From positions 1-64,000 of the forward strand of contig JAIDUG010000050.1 of the NCBI GenBank assembly GCA_029060305.1: DNA of 64,000 nucleotides, given 5' to 3'. The first letter of the stretch is position 1. Each line of letters begins with the position of its first letter. The notes beneath the pieces are model-generated. The model was not told where the DNA came from. It did not search any database and saw only the letters and a list, made by a program, of their open reading frames with translations. Both the position numbers and the translations under genes were made by a program. Shown in pieces: positions 58,218 to 64,000 of this stretch. The stretch comes from Ruminococcus sp. (lineage in GTDB: Bacteria; Bacillota; Clostridia; Oscillospirales; Ruminococcaceae).

Positions 58218-60995
58218 TTAGTCCTCCTGTTTGAAAGCAATTTCCTCAAGACTTCCTGCTCCCTTTACAAACTTAAACTCTATACTGTGCATATCAAGAC
58301 CATTCTGTGCAAAGTAAAGTCTTATCGTCGTAAACTTAGAGAATATAGGAATTTCCTTTGAGTATGAAACCGGCTGACCGTTAGTGCCGTTCCATGTGAA
58401 AGTACCTGAAGCCGTTCCCATAGCGAAAAGTGTAACCGGAATCTGTGCCACTTCGCTCTGAGTGGAAGATGCTGTGATTGTAACTTCATAGTAACCGGCA
58501 TTATTCACGGTCAAAGCAAAACTATAATTTGTACCCTTTTCGGATTTTACTTTGCTGAGGTCGAGTTTCAGACAGTTATCAAGTTCATAGAATACTACAG
58601 GTGAATCGTTTTCTGAAGAATCGTCAGGACGGTTTATTATTTCTACAGGTTCATCTTCACCGCAAAGACGTTTCATTGCGTTAGTACCCATAAGAAAATT
58701 ACATATATTCATAGCGTTTCTTTGAAGTTCGCAACGCAACAATGTGCCTTTTCTGAGTTCGTCAAGTGTGTTGTCGTCTCCGGAAGCTCCGTCAGCACAT
58801 ACCATATAAATATCATTCTGTACACGTGCCATAGATGCAAAATCATTTTTATTCGGTTTATTGCCACGGGAATTTATATTAGCCCACCAGTCCGTCATAA
58901 CTATTCCTCTGAAACCCCATTCATTACGAAGAATAGTTGTATTCAAATCATAGTTTCCGGCAGTCCAAAGTCCGTTTACAGGTCCGTAAGTTGTCATAAC
59001 ACTGTCAGCTTTTCCGGACTTAACCGCAATTTCAAAACCTTTCAGATAGATTTCACGCAACGCACGCTCAGAAATTACTGCCTCAACGTAATGGCGGTTG
59101 GTTTCCTGATTGTTTGCACAAAAATGCTTTATAGTTCCTGTAACTCCTGATTTGTGCAGTCCTCTGAGTTCAGCGGAGGCAATTTCACCGGTCAGGAACG
59201 GGTCTTCCGAAAGATATTCAAAGTTTCTTCCGTTCAGAGGGTGGCGGTGGATATTCATTCCAGGACCTAAAAGACAGTCAACCTTGTTTGCAGTCATTTC
59301 AAGTCCAGTAAATTCAAACAGTTCTGTCAGAAGTTCACGATTGAAAGTAGATGCTATCATAGTACCATTAGGCAGACTGAACGCTTTAGTTCCGCAGTCC
59401 AGTCGCATACCTGAAGGACCGTCATCACAACAACCGGCAGGTATTCCGAAATTAACAAGATTGTCAGAAACTCCGCCGAATGCAGAAGCAGTACCGGCGG
59501 TAACTTTTGGACTTCCCATACCCTCGCCACGAATTATACAAGACAAATCATAGTCTGAAAGCTGTGCGATAAATTCAGTCATTGAGTTTTTACCGTTCTT
59601 CACGTCAATAAGTTTTATGCCCTTATCACCGGTATATTCTATTTCTGCCGGAAGATTTTCTATTCTTCTTTGATTTTCGTCATATTCAAGCAACGGTACA
59701 CTTTCTGTAATAAGCATACGGCATTTTTCGGTATGTACTGGCTTTATTCTCTCAAAAGCAATAACAGGTGGCATTGCCTGAGAACATTTTTGTAAAACTT
59801 TAGTTTCATCAATGTTGCAGGAACAAACAATTTTTGTGTTTCTTACGCTGTTGCCGACCCAAAATTTATATTGACCTTTTTCAAGCACCCAACAGAATCT
59901 GTGTCCGGTCACTCCCGAATCGTCATAAGACGCAACATCATAATAGTTTACTTTTATTTCAAGTATCTGACTTTCAGACGGTGCAAGGGTCTTTGTTTTA
60001 GCGAAACCGCATAATACTTTTGCCGGTTTACCGAGTTCCCCTTGTGGTTGTCCGCAATAGACCTGTACAACTTCCTTACCGCTGTAACTTCCGGTATTGG
60101 TGACTTTCACACGCAAGGTTACTGAATCATCATTATATATTTTTTCCTTTAAAGTTATTTTAAAATCAGTATATGAAAGTCCGTAACCAAAAGGATAACG
60201 CACTGCTATCCTTGCAAAAGTCTCAAAAAATCTGTAACCTACGTAAATATCCTCACAATAGAAATTTCTTTCCTTACCGCCAAAGCCACGAACGTAATTA
60301 TAGTCATTTATTCTATATGCAATAGTGTCGGGAAGTTTTCCGCACGGACTTACTTTTCCGGTGAGAACGTTTGCCACACCTGTACCGCCTGTCATACCGC
60401 CCTGCCATACATAAAGTACAGAATCCGGTTTATATTTATCAACAAATGACATATCTATAAGTCCGCCTACATTCAGCAACACAACCACTTTTCCGAAAGC
60501 ATTGCGTACTTTGTCAAGCATATCGTTTTCGGTATCTGTGAGAAGATACGAACCTTTTTCAACTTTTGAATCCTGTTCTTCACCTGCTGTACGTCCGATT
60601 ATTACAATAGCTGTATCGCACTTTTCAGCAGAACGTGAAACAATATCGTCATCAAGTGGCATTTCTTCCTGTGACCACGGCTCATTACCCCAACCTGCTC
60701 CCACATCGTAAGGATTCAGCTCGTCCCATTTTCTATACACGTCAAGAAGTTCAGTATCTATTTCAACCCCTGCTTCAATAAGTCCGTCAACTATTCCGGT
60801 GACTTTTGAAACGTTCACCATACCGCCTGAACCTGTACCGCTTTTGTAGTAGTGTAACTGTATTCTGCCGAATACTGCAACAGGCTTGTCCTTTTCAAGC
60901 GGAAGAACATTGTTTTTATTTTCAAGCATTACGATACCCTCAGAAGCAACCTGTACGGCTGTTTCAATGTATCTGCTCCAGTCAAGAGTTTTCAT
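58218..60995 (-). CDS. glycoside hydrolase family 3 beta-glucosidase with reversed domain order
   Basis: A 925-residue cytosolic-looking GH3 enzyme (no signal peptide). Domains occur in swapped order: the GH3 C-terminal alpha/beta domain first (about 12-265), then a fibronectin-like domain (about 280-360), then the TIM-barrel domain (about 450-770), with the nucleophile Asp in GIVMTDWW and substrate-site GRNFEYLSEDP. A C-terminal beta-sandwich (about 800-910) resembles a carbohydrate-binding module. This order is known from ruminococcal and Butyrivibrio beta-glucosidases. The ATG at 60995 follows AGGAG; a TTG two codons earlier is less likely. Confidence 0.92.
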   Translation of the reverse strand: MKTLDWSRYIETAVQVASEGIVMLENKNNVLPLEKDKPVAVFGRIQLHYYKSGTGSGGMVNVSKVTGIVDGLIEAGVEIDTELLDVYRKWDELNPYDVGAGWGNEPWSQEEMPLDDDIVSRSAEKCDTAIVIIGRTAGEEQDSKVEKGSYLLTDTENDMLDKVRNAFGKVVVLLNVGGLIDMSFVDKYKPDSVLYVWQGGMTGGTGVANVLTGKVSPCGKLPDTIAYRINDYNYVRGFGGKERNFYCEDIYVGYRFFETFARIAVRYPFGYGLSYTDFKITLKEKIYNDDSVTLRVKVTNTGSYSGKEVVQVYCGQPQGELGKPAKVLCGFAKTKTLAPSESQILEIKVNYYDVASYDDSGVTGHRFCWVLEKGQYKFWVGNSVRNTKIVCSCNIDETKVLQKCSQAMPPVIAFERIKPVHTEKCRMLITESVPLLEYDENQRRIENLPAEIEYTGDKGIKLIDVKNGKNSMTEFIAQLSDYDLSCIIRGEGMGSPKVTAGTASAFGGVSDNLVNFGIPAGCCDDGPSGMRLDCGTKAFSLPNGTMIASTFNRELLTELFEFTGLEMTANKVDCLLGPGMNIHRHPLNGRNFEYLSEDPFLTGEIASAELRGLHKSGVTGTIKHFCANNQETNRHYVEAVISERALREIYLKGFEIAVKSGKADSVMTTYGPVNGLWTAGNYDLNTTILRNEWGFRGIVMTDWWANINSRGNKPNKNDFASMARVQNDIYMVCADGASGDDNTLDELRKGTLLRCELQRNAMNICNFLMGTNAMKRLCGEDEPVEIINRPDDSSENDSPVVFYELDNCLKLDLSKVKSEKGTNYSFALTVNNAGYYEVTITASSTQSEVAQIPVTLFAMGTASGTFTWNGTNGQPVSYSKEIPIFSKFTTIRLYFAQNGLDMHSIEFKFVKGAGSLEEIAFKQED

Positions 60996-61033
60996 TTTCA
61001 AAATCTCCTTTTATTATATATTTGATAATACTT

Positions 61034-61591
61034 TTATATCGGATAATACATACGATAATATTCTTTATCTCTCATAAAGTTGCAGAAGTCTATAACCTTA
61101 TCGGATTTAATACATTTGTTTGTCTGTCCGGAAATACATAATTTCTGTTGTACATAAATACCGTCTGTTTTTTTCAGCAGATACAATGTATCAAATCCGA
61201 CATCATATATTGTATCCGCATATTCCATAAAAACAGGAACATCTTCTATTTCCACACTGTTCACGAAATCGTACATTGTATAAAGGTCATTTTCAGGTAT
61301 TGTACTTTCAACAGAAGTATTTTCCGATAAACGTATTAACTGTTCTGCCCAGTCGTCAGGCATTTCACCGTGTTCGCCTAAAATATAGTCGGGTACTTCT
61401 ATATATTTTCCGTCTGTAGTTATTAAAGATGCTGAATGAATTTCGTCATAAGCATAACTGTCATAAGTCATAAGAAACATTAACTCCTGCTCAGGCGGTT
61501 GTACTTTACGGACTTCCTTTTCCTTACCGCAAGCTACAAATGAAATTACTGTAAAAGCAGTCAGAAATATACATACGATTTTTTTAAACAT
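61034..61591 (-). CDS. hypothetical lipoprotein
   Basis: A 185-residue exported protein with a typical lipoprotein signal: basic start, hydrophobic core and the lipobox FVAC at residues 18-21. The mature part is acidic, rich in Tyr and Asp, with no known domain. GGAGGAAAAATT precedes the ATG and a good promoter lies at 61623-61651. It ends 39 bases before the GH3 gene on the same strand and may feed into it. Confidence 0.8.
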   Translation of the reverse strand: MFKKIVCIFLTAFTVISFVACGKEKEVRKVQPPEQELMFLMTYDSYAYDEIHSASLITTDGKYIEVPDYILGEHGEMPDDWAEQLIRLSENTSVESTIPENDLYTMYDFVNSVEIEDVPVFMEYADTIYDVGFDTLYLLKKTDGIYVQQKLCISGQTNKCIKSDKVIDFCNFMRDKEYYRMYYPI

Positions 61592-61622
61592 AATTTTTCC
61601 TCCTTTGCTTTATGACAGTTAA

Positions 61623-61651
61623 ATTATAACAACTATCTACAGAAATTTCAA
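61623..61651 (-). promoter_or_regulatory. promoter of the lipoprotein gene
   Basis: Leftward TTGAAA (plus 61646-61651), 17-base spacer, TATAAT (plus 61623-61628) with TGT extension. Confidence 0.78.
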
Positions 61652-61696
61652 GTCTTTTCACCAAATATTCAGAAACAATTAATATATTACAAAAAT

Positions 61697-61724
61697 AAAA
61701 AAAAGCCTTGTATTTCAAGACTTT
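61697..61724 (-). terminator. terminator after the DUF2325 gene
   Basis: AAGTCTTG / CAAGGCTT stem (leftward reading) followed by a long T-run. Confidence 0.8.
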
Positions 61725-62012
61725 TTATCTGTTATTAATATGAGATTCAAGAATACTTATCAGTGCCGATGCTGAACCTGAGTGAGAACGTTCTATACAT
61801 ATCGGAAGTCCTTTTATTTCGTTCACGGCACATCTTGCCATTTTATGTGACATTGTACCGGTAAACATCACAAGCAAATCCGGACTTCCTATCTGTTTTC
61901 TGAGGTCAGTTTTCATATGCGTGAAAACTTTCGCCCTGCATTTGTACTGTTTGCAGATATCCTTATATCGTCTTACCATACAGTCGTTACCGCCTAAAAT
62001 TACTACACTCAT
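61725..62012 (-). CDS. DUF2325 domain protein
   Basis: A 95-residue protein matching the DUF2325 family: MSVVILGGNDCMVRRYKD at the start, DLLVMFTGTMSHKM in the middle and ERSHSGSASAL near the end. The fold is probably a small Rossmann-like alpha/beta domain; its function is unknown. The ATG at 62012 follows AAGGAGTG. Expression is likely controlled through the overlapping palindromes at 62041-62061, which cover the -10 box. Confidence 0.83.
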   Translation of the reverse strand: MSVVILGGNDCMVRRYKDICKQYKCRAKVFTHMKTDLRKQIGSPDLLVMFTGTMSHKMARCAVNEIKGLPICIERSHSGSASALISILESHINNR

Positions 62013-62040
62013 TTTTATACACTCCTTCATGTTAGCTATC

Positions 62041-62078
62041 ACTAATATTAGTATATACTAACTTTCGTAAAAAGTCAA
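62041..62078 (-). promoter_or_regulatory. promoter with overlapping palindromic operator before DUF2325
   Basis: Leftward TTGACT (plus 62073-62078), 17-base spacer and TATACT (plus 62050-62055). Plus 62041-62052 (ACTAATATTAGT) and 62048-62061 (TTAGTATATACTAA) are perfect palindromes that share five bases and cover the -10 box, giving three alternating ACTAA/TTAGT half-sites. A repressor site is inferred. Confidence 0.65.
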
Positions 62079-62096
62079 GTTTGTTATACACACGCA

Positions 62097-62127
62097 ACAA
62101 AAAAACTGCACACAAAGTACAGTTTTA
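62097..62127 (-). terminator. terminator after the membrane protein gene
   Basis: AAAACTG / CAGTTTT hairpin with seven T in the leftward direction, overlapping the gene's last codon region. Confidence 0.75.
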
Positions 62128-62664
62128 TTTTTTTCTTCTGAATCGTGGCATAATTTTCGTTCTGTACATATAGTGGCAGGCTTTGAGATTCACATCATAC
62201 AGCACGAAAATAATATTACAGAGTGCCAGCATAATTAAACTTCCATATTTTCCTATTTCGTCAAATTCCTCAAGCATCTGTTCAAGTCCGAAAATATATA
62301 CTGTCACAAAAAAGTAGACTATCACACATACATTGAATACAATAAATTTTATAGTACGTCGCAGAAATTTTATATTTATCCTGTCGATATAGAATTTCAT
62401 AATAGGATAATGTCCGAAAAGCATTATAAAAATCAGTGCTGATTCCTTGTCAAAAGTTATGAAAAGCGAAAGCAGACCTACTGACATATAGGTAAGCCAC
62501 GCCCAGCCCGTACTCACTTCAACGGCAATAATCATCATAAGCACTCCGGCAACCATCGGCAACAACAAATACAGCATTGGCATAATTCCTGCAAAAAACA
62601 TAGCTGTAAGGCATAGTGCCGAAACTATGCCCCCCAAAGCCACACGATAACTTATATCTCTCAT
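62125..62664 (-). CDS. hypothetical polytopic membrane protein
   Basis: A 179-residue protein with about five or six membrane helices and a basic C-terminus (MPRFRRKK). I recognise no family with confidence; the layout (helical, small, acidic loop EEFDEIGKYG) would suit a substrate-binding subunit of an energy-coupling transporter or a phospholipid-related protein. The ATG at 62664 follows AAAGGA; a TTG at 62670 is less likely. It sits directly behind the dehydrogenase gene and is cotranscribed. Confidence 0.7.
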   Translation of the reverse strand: MRDISYRVALGGIVSALCLTAMFFAGIMPMLYLLLPMVAGVLMMIIAVEVSTGWAWLTYMSVGLLSLFITFDKESALIFIMLFGHYPIMKFYIDRINIKFLRRTIKFIVFNVCVIVYFFVTVYIFGLEQMLEEFDEIGKYGSLIMLALCNIIFVLYDVNLKACHYMYRTKIMPRFRRKK

Positions 62665-62666
62665 AT

Positions 62667-63422
62667 TCAATCCTTTTTCTTTGCTTTCTGAACATTATAC
62701 GTTATCGCTGAAAGAAGTCTTTCCGGAATAAATCGCTGTCCTATTGCACAGCATTTTGTGGTAAGAGACGGTACAGCAAAAAATTTTCCCTGAAAAAGTC
62801 TTTTCAATGCATAGTCGGCAACGTATTCCGGCGAAACAGGTTTCACACTGAAACTTACTCCTGCACGGTTATTGAAATTGGTGTTTACCGGTCCGGGACA
62901 GAGTACAGTTATTTTTACGTTTGAATGTTCTCTTCTGAGTTCCTCATATATCGCTGACGACAATCGTATAACGTAGTTTTTTGAAGCGTAGTAAGAAGAA
63001 AGCAAAGGTCCTGTCATAAATCCTGCTACAGAAGCCACATTCAGTATATAACCCCTGTCACGTTTTTTGAAGTCACGCAGAAACAGTTTTGTAAGAATAT
63101 GGAGTGCAGTTATATTCACGTCAATCATTGCAAGTTCGTCGTCAAGGTCTGTACAGTCGAATTTCCCGAAAATCCCATAACCTGCATTATTCACAAGCAA
63201 ATCAATATTCCTGTCTTTGCAGAAATCATAAACCCTGAAAACATCTTTTCTGTCTGAGAGTTCAGCCACGATTATTTCAGTATCTTTTCCGAAATCTTTC
63301 TGTAATTTTTTCAGTACATTTTCGTTTCTGCCTGTAAGAATGAGTTTCCAGCCGTGCCTGTGAAGATTTTCCGCAATACATTTTCCTATTCCGGAAGTCG
63401 CACCTGTTACCAATGCTTTCAT
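62667..63422 (-). CDS. short-chain dehydrogenase
   Basis: A 251-residue SDR protein. The cofactor motif TGATSGIG is at residues 6-13 and NNAGYG near 86. The catalytic Ser is in NVASVAGF, and Tyr and Lys in SYYASKNYV near 154-158. The C-terminal part is basic and the family subgroup is that of the YqjQ/DltE-like dehydrogenases of unknown substrate. AAAGGACAG precedes the ATG. Its stop lies just before the start of the membrane protein gene. Confidence 0.86.
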   Translation of the reverse strand: MKALVTGATSGIGKCIAENLHRHGWKLILTGRNENVLKKLQKDFGKDTEIIVAELSDRKDVFRVYDFCKDRNIDLLVNNAGYGIFGKFDCTDLDDELAMIDVNITALHILTKLFLRDFKKRDRGYILNVASVAGFMTGPLLSSYYASKNYVIRLSSAIYEELRREHSNVKITVLCPGPVNTNFNNRAGVSFSVKPVSPEYVADYALKRLFQGKFFAVPSLTTKCCAIGQRFIPERLLSAITYNVQKAKKKD

Positions 63423-63443
63423 AAATAAATCACTGTCCTTTCG

Positions 63444-64000
63444 TTAACTGTTCAGCAAGTCGAATAAATTTTCATTGTCCATACTGTTTATCCCGAACAA
63501 AAATAAAGTCTGTTCGTAGTTATCGGGATTTATGAAATTGCTGAGGGGTTTTGCCATATCTTCCGGAGATATTACCGCAATTTCGCTGTAGTGTTGTATC
63601 AGAAACTGTATAAAGCAGTCTGCATAACTGTCTTTTATCAACAGAAGTTTCTTGTTATTGTTCACGGAAGTCTTTATGCGTATAAAAGGTTCTTCCTCAC
63701 CTATATACATTCTGTACATATCACCACCCGACAGAAACTTCTCATCATTAAGAGTTTTCCGGTAAGTAATTCCGTTATTTTTGTAAGCTGTACAGGAAGT
63801 AACCTCCGCACCGCCTGGATAGCTGTAAACATCCAGTATATCAGATTTTGTTTTGTCGTAAAGACATCTGCTGTAAAGGTTTCCTCGGAAATCACTTGTA
63901 ACGTGCCTTATAGTATACTTGTTATATGACAAAGACTGAAAACCTAATTTCTGAATAACTGTCCTGTAAATGTAATACGCTCCGTAACTTGTAATTCTGG
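63444..64000 (-). CDS. DHHW family protein, C-terminal part (cut by the window edge)
   Basis: About 185 residues of the C-terminal part of a longer protein. The reading frame stays open to the right edge, so a TTG-initiated start at 63932 is not the true start. Marks of the DHHW/AlgJ-related SGNH family are TSYGAYYIYR, an FRGNLYSR strand, FIRIKTS and LLLIKDSYADCF, where Asp and Ser precede the hydrophobic C-terminal block. Such proteins work with MBOAT acyltransferases to acetylate exopolysaccharides; a partner would lie outside this window. Confidence 0.82.
   Translation of the reverse strand, partial: RITSYGAYYIYRTVIQKLGFQSLSYNKYTIRHVTSDFRGNLYSRCLYDKTKSDILDVYSYPGGAEVTSCTAYKNNGITYRKTLNDEKFLSGGDMYRMYIGEEEPFIRIKTSVNNNKKLLLIKDSYADCFIQFLIQHYSEIAVISPEDMAKPLSNFINPDNYEQTLFLFGINSMDNENLFDLLNS

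Noticed and set aside
63444-63932. Complete 162-codon gene at the right edge
   Set aside because: The frame continues open to base 64000 with family-like sequence (TSYGAYYIYR), so the gene is cut by the window and starts outside.
1-64000. tRNA, rRNA, prophage or integrative element
   Set aside because: I looked for tRNA T-loop patterns, integrase, transposase and phage structural genes and saw none; gene density and style are uniform.

Overview
The window is 64 kb of AT-rich DNA from a Gram-positive anaerobe of the Clostridia, most likely a Ruminococcus-type Oscillospirales species. Pointers are the gene orders rplS-lepB-rbgA-rnhB-yraN and tig-clpP-clpX, AddAB instead of RecBCD, a CAP-dockerin protein, a glycoside hydrolase family 3 enzyme with the reversed domain order known from ruminococcal and Butyrivibrio beta-glucosidases, and a very long threonine linker between secreted domains. 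No rRNA, tRNA, CRISPR array, insertion sequence or prophage is visible. Most of the window is ordinary core chromosome with short gaps. Nearly every good promoter has exactly 17 bases between -35 and -10, usually with a TGn extension.

Layout. 1-3.7 kb: uppP, a cassette of three small orphan genes, three tandem cysteine-rich micro-genes (17-19 codons, reverse strand), tspO behind an unusual hairpin, and a phosphoesterase. 3.8-10.8 kb: a D,D-carboxypeptidase homologue that has lost its catalytic motifs, an amidase, tyrA, a pseudouridine synthase and a double GH25 lysozyme with a ~165-residue Thr-rich linker. 10.9-23.3 kb: addB-addA, an HtrA protease, a thioesterase, an LtaS-like enzyme, an HD hydrolase and a FabG-like reductase. 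23.4-37.4 kb: DUF896, cdd, DUF4291, two radical-SAM-linked genes, the L19 leader and rplS, two overlapping signal peptidases, rbgA, rnhB, yraN, thrC, a phosphoesterase and tig-clpP-clpX.

37.4-48.9 kb: a 50-residue Cys/Asn-rich peptide, a ClpC-like ATPase with a shortened middle domain, two tandem promoter-driven structured small RNAs, a tandem-domain lipase-like wall protein, a radical SAM activase, and a complete Bce-type antibiotic sensing and detoxification module (response regulator, kinase, ATPase, permease) with a recognisable BceR box. 48.9-64 kb: an aldolase-domain enzyme, small unknown proteins, the CAP-dockerin protein, an acyltransferase, an SGNH hydrolase, a DUF2716 protein, glmS, an SPFH protein with triplicated zinc ribbons, an ArsC/Spx-like protein, the GH3 enzyme, a lipoprotein, a DUF2325 gene under a palindromic operator, a membrane protein, a dehydrogenase and the C-terminal part of a DHHW protein cut by the right edge.

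The genes fall into a few functional groups. Envelope construction and remodelling: UppP, the carboxypeptidase homologue, amidase, lysozyme, LtaS-like protein, GlmS. Envelope defence: BceRSAB. Protein quality control and secretion: ClpXP, ClpC, HtrA, trigger factor, LepB pair. Ribosome and DNA maintenance: L19, RbgA, RNase HII, AddAB. Secreted carbohydrate and surface functions: dockerin, GH25, GH3. The strongest candidates for undescribed biology are the micro-peptide array at 2.1-2.4 kb and the twin small RNAs at 40.1-40.4 kb.
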